From NCBI GenBank assembly GCA_002763345.1, contig PEXZ01000068.1, forward strand, positions 1 through 14,733: 14,733 bases of DNA, read 5' to 3'. The position numbers and the translations under genes were made by a program. This DNA is from Candidatus Micrarchaeota archaeon CG08_land_8_20_14_0_20_59_11. Lineage in GTDB: Archaea > Micrarchaeota > Micrarchaeia > Norongarragalinales > Norongarragalinaceae. This document shows positions 1-7,846 of the stretch, one piece after another (the first letter of the stretch is position 1; every line of letters starts with the position of its first letter). Below the pieces are notes generated by a model. It worked only from the letters and a program-made list of their open reading frames with translations. It did no database searches and had not been told where the DNA came from.

Positions 1-1
1 C

Positions 2-2296
2 AACGTCGCCGTCTGCAAGCCGTACAACGCGGACTTCGACGGAGACGAGATGAACATCCACGTGCCGCAGAACGAGGAGGCGCAGAGCGAAGCGGAGATG
101 CTCATGAAGGTGGACGGGCAGATTCTGTCGCCGCGCAACACCGAGCCGCTCGTCGCGCCGGACCTCGACCAGATTACCGGTTTGTACGTGCTCACGCAGA
201 AGGATGCGGTTTTCCCGAGGGCGGAGGCGTGCGGACTGCTCAACGCAGCCGGAATCGAGGAGGACGTGAAGGCGGACGAAACCCACGGACGCGAACTCTT
301 TTCCATGATGCTGCCGCGTGACTTCGATTTCCAGGGCAAGAACAGGCAGTGCAGGAAGTGCGAAAAATGCAAGGCCGAGGGATGCGACAACGACGCGTTC
401 GTATCCATCAGGAAGGGCTCGCTGAAGTCCGGGCACGTCGACTCGCGCGTCAGCAACGAAATCGTGAAGGCGCTGTTCGTGAAGCACGGGCCGAAAGCCG
501 CGCGGAACTACATCGACGCCGCCTCGAAGATGAGCACGCGCCTGATTACCAGTTACGGGCTTTCGCTTTCGCTCGACGACTATTACATGACGCCCGAAGC
601 ACGCAGGCAGATAATCGCGCTCTACAAGGATGGCAGGACGGAACTCCGCTCGCTCGTCCACAAGTACCGCAAGAAGACGCTCGAACGCAAGCCCGGCAAG
701 ACGCTCAAGGAGACGCTCGAGGAGGACATAATGGACGTCGTCGAGCGCGTGCGCCACAGGTGCTGGAAAGTCGTCCGCGAACACATCAAGATGTCGGCCA
801 TACGCGCCAGCACGGGCAGGGAGTTCAGGCACAATGCGGCGCTCCTCATGGCGAACGCGGGCGTGAAGAACAAGCCGATTAACGTCGTGCAGATGTGCGC
901 GCTCGTCGGACAGCAGGCGATCCGCGGAAAGCGCATGACGAGCGGCTACCGGAACAGGATTCTCCCGCACTTCAAGCGCGGCGATTTGGGCGACGCCGCC
1001 CGCGGATTCGTGCGCTCCAACTACAGCAGCGGCTTGACGCCCACGGAATACTTCTTCCATGCAGCCGGAGGGCGCGACTCCGTCGTCGACAAGGGAGTCA
1101 ACCCCGCGAAGACGGGTTATATGCAGCGCCGGCTCATAAACGCGCTGCAGGACCTCATCGTCCGGAAGGACGACAGCGTCCGCAACGCCGAAGGGCGCGT
1201 CGTGCAGTACAAGTACGGCGACGACGGGATGGATCCGTCGAGCGGCGAGAGGATTGCCTACGGCGAACCCGTCGGCGTAATCGCCGCACAGAGCATCGGC
1301 GAGCCCGGAACGCAGATGACGCTCAGGACGTTCCACTACGCGGGCGTTGCCTCGCTCGCGCAACTCGGGTTCACGCGGCTCGTGGAGATAGTGGACGCGC
1401 GCAAGACTCCCAAGAAGCCAGTCATGGAGATTTACCTGAAGAAGGAATTCCAGGGCGACTGGGACAAGGCGAAGGAAATCGCGGCGTCCATCGAGGAAAT
1501 CCGCCTGAACAAGGTGGCCAGCATCAACGAGGACTTCAGGCGCCGTGCGGTTACAATCGTGCTCGACCGCGCCGCACTCAGGGAGCGCGGCATCGCGGAA
1601 AAGGAGGTCGAGGACAAGATACGCAAAGCCGAAACGGACATCGAGCTGAGGAAGGACGGCAACGAGATAATAATCGCGCTCAAGACGGGCGCAGCGCTGA
1701 AGCCGGCGAAGGGCAGGAAGAAGGCGGAGGACAGGGAGAACACGCTGCGCAACATCAGGCGCATGACGACCCGCCTTTCCGAACTGCACCTCAGGGGCAT
1801 CCGCGGCATCACCCGGGCAATCATCGTCAAGAAGAAGAAGGCGGACGGCACTATGGAACTGAGCCTCGCGACGGAAGGCAGCAACCTTTCGGCGATATTC
1901 AAGCTGCCCCAAATCGACCCGACGCGCACCACGACGAACGACATCATGGAAATAGCCGACGTGCTCGGCATCGAGGCTGCGCGCAACGCAATCATCGAGG
2001 AAATCAAAAAGGTGCTGGACGCGCAGGATTTGAAGGTGGATTTGCGCCACATCATGCTTATCGCCGACGCGATGACCGCGAACGGCTCGGTTACGAGCGT
2101 CGGGCGCCACGGGCTCGCGGGCAAGAAGGTTTCCGTTCTCGCGCGCGCCGCCTTCGAGGAGACGACGAAGCACCTGCTCAACGCCTGCGTCGCCAACGAG
2201 GAGGACTCCCTCGCGGGCATCACGGAGAACATCATCATCGGGCAGACGATTCCGTGCGGAACCGGCAACGTGAAACTGATAATGGAAACGGACTGA
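2..2296 (+). CDS. rpoA: DNA-directed RNA polymerase subunit A, fused A'+A'' (5' truncated by window edge)
   Basis: Largest catalytic subunit of archaeal RNA polymerase. The reading frame is open from base 2, so the start lies upstream; 764 residues are visible. The catalytic Mg-binding motif NADFDGDEM is at visible residues 9-17 (bases 26-52). A Cys-rich stretch (CRKCEKCKAEGC) lies near bases 349-384. Next come the bridge helix (GGRDSVVDKG to GYMQRRLINALQD, about bases 1069-1156) and the trigger-loop region GEPVGVIAAQSIGEPGTQMT (about bases 1264-1323). The A'' C-terminus (DLRHIMLIADAMTANGS, GRHGLAGKK, IGQTIPCGTGN) follows. Most archaea end A' just after the YGEDG-DP motif and begin A'' as a separate gene. 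Here the frame runs through with only about nine residues between YGDDGMDP and GEPVGVI. The downstream membrane gene starts one base after the stop, so they are probably co-transcribed. The enzyme identity is certain; the fusion is read directly. Confidence 0.97.
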   Translation, partial: NVAVCKPYNADFDGDEMNIHVPQNEEAQSEAEMLMKVDGQILSPRNTEPLVAPDLDQITGLYVLTQKDAVFPRAEACGLLNAAGIEEDVKADETHGRELFSMMLPRDFDFQGKNRQCRKCEKCKAEGCDNDAFVSIRKGSLKSGHVDSRVSNEIVKALFVKHGPKAARNYIDAASKMSTRLITSYGLSLSLDDYYMTPEARRQIIALYKDGRTELRSLVHKYRKKTLERKPGKTLKETLEEDIMDVVERVRHRCWKVVREHIKMSAIRASTGREFRHNAALLMANAGVKNKPINVVQMCALVGQQAIRGKRMTSGYRNRILPHFKRGDLGDAARGFVRSNYSSGLTPTEYFFHAAGGRDSVVDKGVNPAKTGYMQRRLINALQDLIVRKDDSVRNAEGRVVQYKYGDDGMDPSSGERIAYGEPVGVIAAQSIGEPGTQMTLRTFHYAGVASLAQLGFTRLVEIVDARKTPKKPVMEIYLKKEFQGDWDKAKEIAASIEEIRLNKVASINEDFRRRAVTIVLDRAALRERGIAEKEVEDKIRKAETDIELRKDGNEIIIALKTGAALKPAKGRKKAEDRENTLRNIRRMTTRLSELHLRGIRGITRAIIVKKKKADGTMELSLATEGSNLSAIFKLPQIDPTRTTTNDIMEIADVLGIEAARNAIIEEIKKVLDAQDLKVDLRHIMLIADAMTANGSVTSVGRHGLAGKKVSVLARAAFEETTKHLLNACVANEEDSLAGITENIIIGQTIPCGTGNVKLIMETD

Positions 2297-2297
2297 A

Positions 2298-3506
2298 ATG
2301 GTAGTTGCGACGATTAAGTCGTTCCTTGCCGAGCCGTTCAACAGGTGGCTCTTCCTAGGGCTGCTTGTCCTTGGCGCGGCGCTTCTGCTCCTTCCGCAGC
2401 CGCAGGCACAGGGTAGCGGCGACGGGAACGCATCGTTCATCCACTTCTTCTACCTTCCGACGTGCCCGCACTGCCACGAGCAGATGGAGCAGCTCAACCC
2501 CGTGCTCGAGCAGAAATACGGCATCAAAATCATATCGCACGACGTCTCCTCGGCGGAGGGAGGGCCCCTGTTCGAGAAGCTCTGCGGCGAGCGCGCACTC
2601 CGCGGACTCGTGCCCACCACGCTCGTCGGCGACAAGACGTTCGTCGGCTACAGCCCGGAGATAGGCGCGGAGATAGAGGGCGCCGTGAAGGAATGCCTCG
2701 GAACGGCGTGCAACGACCCGCTCACGGGGCAGTCGTGCGCCGCGCCGCAACAGCAGAGTTTCGTCCTTGACTTGCCGTTTCTCGGAAAAACGGATTTGCA
2801 CGCCATGTCGCTTCCCGCGCTCGCGGTTATTCTCGGACTCGTCGACGGATTCAACCCGTGCGCGATGTGGGTGCTCGTCTACCTCATCGCGCTTGTGATG
2901 GGGCTTGACGACAGGAAGCGCGTCTGGATAATCGTCGGCTCGTTCGTCTTCGCGTCCGGCGCGCTCTACTTCCTGTTCATGACGGCATGGCTCAACGCGT
3001 TCCTGCTCATAGGATACATGCGCCCCGCGATGGTAATCGTCGGGCTCGCGGCTCTCGGAGGCGGCATCCTCAGCGTGAAGGAATATTGGGAAACCCGCAA
3101 CAAGCCGCTCGTCTGCAAGGTGGGCGGCGAGGAGGACAAAAAGAAGACAATCACGCGCATGCGGGAAATCGTCTCGATGCCGCTGACGTGGGCGACGTTC
3201 TTCGCGATAGTCGCGCTCGCGTTCGTCGTCAACGCCGTCGAGTTCGTCTGCTCGTCCGCGATACCCGCCGTGTTCACGCAGATTCTCGCCCTCAGCCGCC
3301 TTTCTGGGCTCGAATACTACGGATACATCCTGCTCTACGACGTGTTCTTCATGCTGGACGACGTGATAATATTCGGACTCGCGGCTTTCGCGGTTTCGAA
3401 CACGGAGCTGGGCAACAAGTACGCCCGCTACTGCAAGATAATCGGCGGCGCGGTACTGCTCCTGCTCGGATTGATGCTCCTTTTTGCGCCGGGAATGCTC
3501 AGGTAG
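2298..3506 (+). CDS. Membrane thiol:disulfide protein: thioredoxin-like domain fused to DsbD/CcdA-like membrane domain
   Basis: 402 residues. An N-terminal membrane anchor (about residues 14-34) is followed by a thioredoxin/glutaredoxin-like domain starting FIHFFYLPTCPHCHEQ, with redox motif C56-P-H-C59 and the typical cis-Pro region VPTTLV. A polytopic membrane domain follows from about residue 170 and carries C188 in GFNPCAMW and C318 in EFVCSSAIP. These match the paired membrane cysteines of the DsbD/CcdA family, which pass electrons from cytoplasmic thiols to extracytoplasmic partners. The likely role is redox control of extracytoplasmic disulfides, with the CPHC domain outside. ATG is one base after the rpoA stop, and the stop is two bases from a convergent gene. 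The domain order (Trx first, membrane domain second) is the reverse of the main E. coli DsbD C-terminal arrangement. Family assignment is firm; direction and partners are inferred. Confidence 0.88.
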   Translation: MVVATIKSFLAEPFNRWLFLGLLVLGAALLLLPQPQAQGSGDGNASFIHFFYLPTCPHCHEQMEQLNPVLEQKYGIKIISHDVSSAEGGPLFEKLCGERALRGLVPTTLVGDKTFVGYSPEIGAEIEGAVKECLGTACNDPLTGQSCAAPQQQSFVLDLPFLGKTDLHAMSLPALAVILGLVDGFNPCAMWVLVYLIALVMGLDDRKRVWIIVGSFVFASGALYFLFMTAWLNAFLLIGYMRPAMVIVGLAALGGGILSVKEYWETRNKPLVCKVGGEEDKKKTITRMREIVSMPLTWATFFAIVALAFVVNAVEFVCSSAIPAVFTQILALSRLSGLEYYGYILLYDVFFMLDDVIIFGLAAFAVSNTELGNKYARYCKIIGGAVLLLLGLMLLFAPGMLR

Positions 3507-3508
3507 AA

Positions 3509-4405
3509 TCAGGACGACTTCGCTGCCAGAACCGACTTCTTGTAAGCCCTGAATAATTCCAGCGCGCCGCGCGCTTTCTCAGCGGCGCGGGCGTAATATC
3601 CGCGTTCCAGCAGGGTTTTCGACGACAGGAGTGCGGTTCTGGCGTCCCTGAACGCGTCGACGCGCGCCTTCGTTCCCTCGATTTTCGCGGAAGGAATCTT
3701 CCGGAAATGCGGGTTGATTATCTCGAACATCAGCATGTTCCGCAGTCTCAGCGCTTCCGACTCCGTGAGATTCGTCCGCAGACCCGCAAGATAAGCATCG
3801 AGTTTCGATTCGGCATTACCGAGGCGCTCCTTTGTCTCTCCCTGCCTTCCGCGCGCAACCGCTTCCTTATCGAGAAGCCTCGTCGGCATGCCGCGCGCTT
3901 CCACCATCGCCTGCATTTCTTTGAGCGGACCGAGCAGGCTCGCTAGAACCGCCGAAGGATTGCGTTTGCGGGCGAGTTCGGGAACCGTCATTATCTTGTC
4001 GTGCGCGGGCTTCGATATCCAGTCTACGAGCTGCCGCTTCAGTTTCCGTTTCGCGCCCTTGCGAACAGGGCCGCCCACATACGCGGCGGCTTCGTCGAAC
4101 AACGTGACGTACGGCGACCAAACCGCGGCAGGCGTCCCTCCCTTGAAGTTGCCGATTGCTTTCTGCGCTATTCTAAGGCGCACGTAAAGAGAAGTTGCAC
4201 GTGAAAGGTCTAGCGCGGAGCTGTCGGCGGCGTGCGCAAGCGAACGAACCGCCTCTGCAGGGGTACGGTACGTGACGAGGATGTCCCTGCCGTCGGTGCG
4301 CGTTATGGAAACCGTACCGTCCCTGCGGAAAACAAGGCGGTTCCGGAAAGATTTGATTCCCTTTTTCGGCGTCCCGAATCTGGAAACGCCCTTGGAAACG
4401 CTCAC
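3509..4405 (-). CDS. Hypothetical helix-rich protein, translationally coupled to thrS
   Basis: 298 residues. I chose the GTG start at 4405-4403 because it overlaps the thrS stop as GTGA, and because the longer open frame upstream lies wholly inside thrS and reads as antisense-style Arg-rich filler. The chosen protein begins MSVSKGVSRFGTPKKGIKS. It is basic, mainly predicted helical in its last two thirds (for example KLDAYLAGLRTNLTESEALR and RGYYARAAEKARGALELF), with no signal peptide, membrane segment or cysteine cluster. The C-terminal 60 residues resemble a TPR-like or helical-bundle pattern by eye only. I do not recognise a family. Co-transcription with thrS is likely from the 4-base overlap. 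It converges on the redox membrane gene with two bases between the stops. Confidence 0.75.
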   Translation of the reverse strand: MSVSKGVSRFGTPKKGIKSFRNRLVFRRDGTVSITRTDGRDILVTYRTPAEAVRSLAHAADSSALDLSRATSLYVRLRIAQKAIGNFKGGTPAAVWSPYVTLFDEAAAYVGGPVRKGAKRKLKRQLVDWISKPAHDKIMTVPELARKRNPSAVLASLLGPLKEMQAMVEARGMPTRLLDKEAVARGRQGETKERLGNAESKLDAYLAGLRTNLTESEALRLRNMLMFEIINPHFRKIPSAKIEGTKARVDAFRDARTALLSSKTLLERGYYARAAEKARGALELFRAYKKSVLAAKSS

Positions 4406-6267
4406 GCGAACCCCGCCCTCCTCGTCAGGTGGTCGGGAAGCGTCAGGGGCTCGAAGGGCTTGTCCTTGCACGCGTTGCGCACGAGCGCGCCCAGCTCTTC
4501 GGAAGTGAGCGGTTCGTTCTTGCCAGTTGCGCGCACGCGCACGTTTAACTTTCCCGCAGCCTGCTCCTTGTCGCCCATAACTGCGACGAACGGAACCCAC
4601 TCCTTCCCGGCGTCGCGAACCTTCTTCTGCAGCGTCTCGGAACGGTCGTCGAAATCGGCGCGGACGTTTTCGCGCGAAAGCGCGGCGAGCGCCTTTTCGC
4701 AGTAGGCGTTGTTCTTTTCGGATACGGGCACGAGCCGCACCTGTGTGGGCGAAAGCCAGGTCGGGAACGACGGCGTTTTTCCTTCCGAGATTTTGCGCGC
4801 CTCGTTTTCGAGCAGCGCGTAAATCACGCGCTCGACACTCCCGCTTATCGAAGCGTGCATGAGCACGGGGCGTTTCTTGGAACCGTCCTCGTCGACGTAG
4901 CTGATGTCGTAGGTGTCCGCGTTCTCGACGTCTATCTGAACCGTCGAGAGCGCGCTCGCCTTGTCCAGGCAGTCGACGAAGTTGAACTCGAATTTCGTTA
5001 TGAAGTAGGCATAGCGCTCGTCGAATACCTCCAGAAGCACGGGTTTGCCGAAATGCCTCGCCATCGACGCGTACCAGTCGCGATTCTCCTCGAAGAAATC
5101 CTTCTCCGCGCGGAATCCCGCCTCGAAGGGCAGCTTCAGGGACGAAAGCCAGTCAAACGACAAACGGAACTGCGATTCGAATTCCGTTTTAGCGCCGTTC
5201 AAATCCTTCGTGAACGTGTGCATGTCGGGCATCGTCAGCGCGCGCACGCGCTTCAGCCCGGCGAGTTCCCCGCTCTGTTCGCGGCGGAACGAGTAGCGCG
5301 TCAGCTCGAACATCTTCATCGGCAGGTTCTTGTACGAAATGGTCATGTCGTGCGCAATCAGGAACTGCCCGAAGCAGGCGGCGAAGCGCAGGAAGAATTC
5401 CTTCTCGTCGCTTTTCACGACGTACTGCCGCGCGGGGAAGCGCGCCAGGTACTTCTTGAGCGACGGGTGCTGGTAGTCGTACATGAGCGGCGTTTCCACT
5501 TCCATCGCGCCGTACGACGTGCAGTACTCGGTTATGTCGCGCTCGATTAGCTTTTTGATGAGCCGCCCGTTGGGCAGCCAGCGGAAATTTCCCGCGTCGC
5601 TGCCCGGCTCGTAGCCCGCGATGTGATGCTCGCGCATGAGCGCGATGTGCGGCGGCTCCGTCGCGTACGCCCGCACCTTGCGGATTTCGTAGTCCGCGAA
5701 TTTCTTGAGATTCACGTGCGTGCCGTATTCGAACTTCGCCGCGTCGTGCAGTTCGCCGTCGGGAGTCAGGATGTAGAAGCGGCTTTTTACGGTGGCTTCC
5801 TTTTTCAGCGCCTCCGATGCCGCATCCTCCTTCTTTTCGGAAACGCCAATCTCGGCGGAAATCGTCTTGCTGAGCTCCGCCAGCGGATGCCCCTTGCACT
5901 TGAGCTCGAACTCCTTGTAGTAGCCGAACGGCGCCTGCGAAACCTGCGCGAACGGCGCGCACTCGTCCGCGAACGCCTTCAGCAGGCGCTGTGCGATTTC
6001 GGGAGAAGCAAGCTCGCTGGAAAGATGGGCATACGGATAAATGAGGATGCGCAGCGCCTTTATTTCACGGATGTTCTTCTCGACGGCAGCCGCGGCTTTT
6101 TTCACCACCGCTTCGTCATCCCCTTTTTCGAAGGACGTGAGCACGAGCAGGACGTCCTCGATTTTCGCGCCTTCTTTCTCCTGCGCAGTAAGCGCGGGCG
6201 CGGTTTTAAGCGCCTTGTCGCGCGGCTTGAAGCGCACGTAGTCGCAGTGCAGTTCCAGGATTCTCAT
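4402..6267 (-). CDS. thrS: Threonyl-tRNA synthetase, archaeal type with N-terminal editing domain
   Basis: 621 residues, the usual archaeal length. It charges tRNA-Thr with threonine in the cytoplasm. The start at 6267 gives MRILELHCDYVRF, matching the first strand of the archaeal D-aminoacyl-tRNA-deacylase-like editing domain (about residues 1-140, with YPYAHLSS and FGYYKEFELKCKGHPLAE). An in-frame upstream extension of 35 residues has no family resemblance and would run past the promoter. The class II core has motif 1 (GAMEVETPLMYDYQHPSLKKY), motif 2 (RYSFRREQSGELAGLKRVR) and motif 3 (GSVERVIYALLE). The expected zinc ligands are present: Cys in RFAACFGQ, His in MPDMHTF and His in VLMHASISG. 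An anticodon-binding domain ends the protein. A TATA-like box at 6288-6295 sits at the right distance for a leaderless transcript. The stop overlaps the next gene's GTG. Confidence 0.97.
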   Translation of the reverse strand: MRILELHCDYVRFKPRDKALKTAPALTAQEKEGAKIEDVLLVLTSFEKGDDEAVVKKAAAAVEKNIREIKALRILIYPYAHLSSELASPEIAQRLLKAFADECAPFAQVSQAPFGYYKEFELKCKGHPLAELSKTISAEIGVSEKKEDAASEALKKEATVKSRFYILTPDGELHDAAKFEYGTHVNLKKFADYEIRKVRAYATEPPHIALMREHHIAGYEPGSDAGNFRWLPNGRLIKKLIERDITEYCTSYGAMEVETPLMYDYQHPSLKKYLARFPARQYVVKSDEKEFFLRFAACFGQFLIAHDMTISYKNLPMKMFELTRYSFRREQSGELAGLKRVRALTMPDMHTFTKDLNGAKTEFESQFRLSFDWLSSLKLPFEAGFRAEKDFFEENRDWYASMARHFGKPVLLEVFDERYAYFITKFEFNFVDCLDKASALSTVQIDVENADTYDISYVDEDGSKKRPVLMHASISGSVERVIYALLENEARKISEGKTPSFPTWLSPTQVRLVPVSEKNNAYCEKALAALSRENVRADFDDRSETLQKKVRDAGKEWVPFVAVMGDKEQAAGKLNVRVRATGKNEPLTSEELGALVRNACKDKPFEPLTLPDHLTRRAGFA

Positions 6268-6287
6268 GATTAACTTACCCGATACCT

Positions 6288-6295
6288 GTTTAAAA
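6288..6295 (-). promoter_or_regulatory. TATA-like box for thrS
   Basis: On the minus strand this reads TTTTAAAC. Its centre is about 25 bases from the thrS ATG, which would place transcription start at or next to the start codon (leaderless mRNA). Confidence 0.55.
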
Positions 6296-6334
6296 CCGAT
6301 TCCTGTTCGCGAAGGGGAGTCGGTGGAACTTACA

Positions 6335-6465
6335 TGCGATCGCCGGGAAATTCGCAGGGGTGACAGGGGCACGAGGAGGCGAGCTCCGCGAGCCGACGAC
6401 GTCCCTGTGTCGAACCCGGGCCTTCAGCTTGGAGGGCTGAGATCATACCGTTAGACCACGATCGC
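6335..6465 (-). tRNA. tRNA-Gly(UCC) with a 60-nt intron in the T loop
   Basis: The acceptor stem is GCGATCG (6465-6459) with CGATCGC (6342-6336), discriminator A at 6335, no encoded CCA. The D arm starts at 6456. The anticodon stem TCAGC/GCTGA (6440-6436, 6428-6424) encloses loop CCTCCAA, giving anticodon TCC at 6433-6431. Position 33 is C rather than the near-universal U. The T stem CCGGG/CCCGG (6419-6415, 6347-6343) is split by an intron at 6408-6349. The junction forms a textbook BHB motif, and splicing yields the seven-base T loop TTCGACT, placing the intron at 59/60. The mature body is 71 nt. It lies 67 bases upstream of thrS on the same strand. Confidence 0.9.
6349..6408 (-). other. tRNA-Gly intron with bulge-helix-bulge junction
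   Basis: The exon T stem is followed on the 3' strand by bulge TTT (6350-6348). A 4-bp central helix TTCG/CGAA (6414-6411 with 6354-6351) follows, then bulge ACA on the 5' strand (6410-6408), then inner helix CAGGG/CCCTG (6407-6403 with 6359-6355). Cuts after the second base of each bulge give the boundaries stated. A second CCCTG copy at 6368-6364 could compete for the same strand. Confidence 0.85.
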
Positions 6466-6491
6466 AGTAGCACATATTAGTGCGGCTACGT

Positions 6492-6500
6492 CTTTTAAAG
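6492..6500 (-). promoter_or_regulatory. TATA box for tRNA-Gly
   Basis: The palindromic CTTTAAAAG is centred about 31 bases upstream of the tRNA 5' end at 6465, a normal archaeal TATA distance. Confidence 0.6.
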
Positions 6501-6507
6501 CGTTTTT

Positions 6508-7833
6508 TCAGCGCTTCGAAAGCAGCTCCCGAATTGCCTCTTCCAGCCCGGGTTTAGTTTCTTCCTTCAGCTCGTAGCCCACGCGCACGATTTTCTTCTC
6601 TGTCGTCATCACGCGGTTCAGGTCGATGGGTGTGCCGCCGACCACCACGTCGGCATCGCTCGCATCGATTGTTGCCTTGAGCTCGGAAACCTGCTTGTCG
6701 CCGTAGCCCATCGCGGGCAGGACGTCGTGCAGGTGCGGGTATTTCTTGAAGGTGTCCTTGAGCGAGCCAACCGCGAAGGGCCGCGGGTCGACAATTTCCT
6801 TCGCGCCCGCGTTCTTGGCTGCGACGAATCCCGCGCCATAGCCCATTCCGCCGTGCGTGACCGTCGGGCCGTCCTCGACGACGAGCACGCGCTTGCCCTT
6901 GACGAGTTCGGGATGTTCCAGCGTTACGGGCGAAGAAGCGAGGATTATCTTCGCGCGCGGATTGATTGAGGCGACATTTTTCCTCACCATCTCGACGGCC
7001 TCCTTCTTCGCCGTGTCCACCTTGTTGATGACGACGACGTCGGCAAGCCGCACGTTCGTCTCGCCGGGATGATACCTAAGCTCGTGCCCGGGGCGGTGCG
7101 GGTCCGCCACTGTGATGTACAGGTCCGACTTGTAGAACGAGAAGTCGTTGTTGCCCCCGTCCCAGACGATTACGTCCGCCTCGGTCTCCGCCTGCCTCAG
7201 GATTTTCTCGTAGTCGACTCCCGAATATATCACGTTGCCGCGATCAATGTGCGGCTCGTATTCCTCGCGCTCCTCAATCGTGCACAAGTGCTTGTTCAAA
7301 TCCTCGTACGTCGCGAATCGCTGAACCGCCTGCTTCGCCAAGTCGCCGTAGGGCATCGGATGGCGTATCGCCACGACGCGCTTGCCCATTTTCTTCAGGA
7401 TTTCGCAAACCCTGCGCGTCGTCTGGCTTTTTCCGCTTCCCGTGCGGACGGCGCAGACGCTTATCAGGGGCTTCGTGGACTTTACCATCGTCGCGTTCGG
7501 ACCGAGAAGGACGTAGTTCGCGCCTGCTGCGAGCGCGATGGAACCGATGTGCATCACCTGCACGTGCGACAGGTCGCTGTACGAGAACACGACGTCGTCG
7601 ACGCCGTGCTTCTTTATTAGTTCGGTGAGGTTCGCCTCTTCCTCTATGGGGATGCCGCCGGGATATTCCTTTCCCGCCAACTCGACGGGGTATTTCCTGC
7701 CCGCGATGTCGGGAATCTGCGCAGCCGTGAACGCGACGACTTCGTAATCGGGATTCCCGCGGTAATACGTGTTGAAATTGTGGAAGTCCCTGCCAGCTGC
7801 GCCGACGATAATGACCTTCTTTTTTCCCGCCAT
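6508..7833 (-). CDS. Predicted P-loop GTPase related to cyclic 2,3-diphosphoglycerate synthetase (COG2403 type)
   Basis: 441 residues, soluble. The N-terminal part (MAGKKKVIIVGAAGRDFHNF) looks like a Rossmann-type nucleotide-binding fold. Residues 129-139 carry a Walker A loop VRTGSGKSQTT (K135), followed by the acidic motif WDGGNND (224-230) and the guanine-specificity-like motif NKVD (270-273). This order is typical of the archaeal and bacterial family containing the Methanothermus cyclic 2,3-diphosphoglycerate synthetase. Most family members have no tested activity, so cDPG synthesis should not be assumed. I chose ATG at 7833 over the in-frame GTG at 7848 because GGGGTGG lies six bases before the ATG, and the TATA-like box at 7867-7875 predicts transcription start near 7845. 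It follows tRNA-Arg on the same strand but has its own promoter. Confidence 0.83.
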   Translation of the reverse strand: MAGKKKVIIVGAAGRDFHNFNTYYRGNPDYEVVAFTAAQIPDIAGRKYPVELAGKEYPGGIPIEEEANLTELIKKHGVDDVVFSYSDLSHVQVMHIGSIALAAGANYVLLGPNATMVKSTKPLISVCAVRTGSGKSQTTRRVCEILKKMGKRVVAIRHPMPYGDLAKQAVQRFATYEDLNKHLCTIEEREEYEPHIDRGNVIYSGVDYEKILRQAETEADVIVWDGGNNDFSFYKSDLYITVADPHRPGHELRYHPGETNVRLADVVVINKVDTAKKEAVEMVRKNVASINPRAKIILASSPVTLEHPELVKGKRVLVVEDGPTVTHGGMGYGAGFVAAKNAGAKEIVDPRPFAVGSLKDTFKKYPHLHDVLPAMGYGDKQVSELKATIDASDADVVVGGTPIDLNRVMTTEKKIVRVGYELKEETKPGLEEAIRELLSKR

Positions 7834-7839
7834 AATGAG

Positions 7840-7846
7840 CCACCCC
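7840..7846 (-). promoter_or_regulatory. Ribosome binding site deciding the start of the COG2403-type gene
   Basis: GGGGTGG on the minus strand ends six bases before ATG at 7833. It overlaps the alternative GTG at 7848-7846, which therefore has no upstream site of its own. Confidence 0.65.

Noticed and set aside
895..2304. A 469-codon open frame inside rpoA on the same strand
   Set aside because: Extremely Arg/Gly/Gln-rich, no motifs; it is an out-of-frame reading of conserved rpoA sequence.
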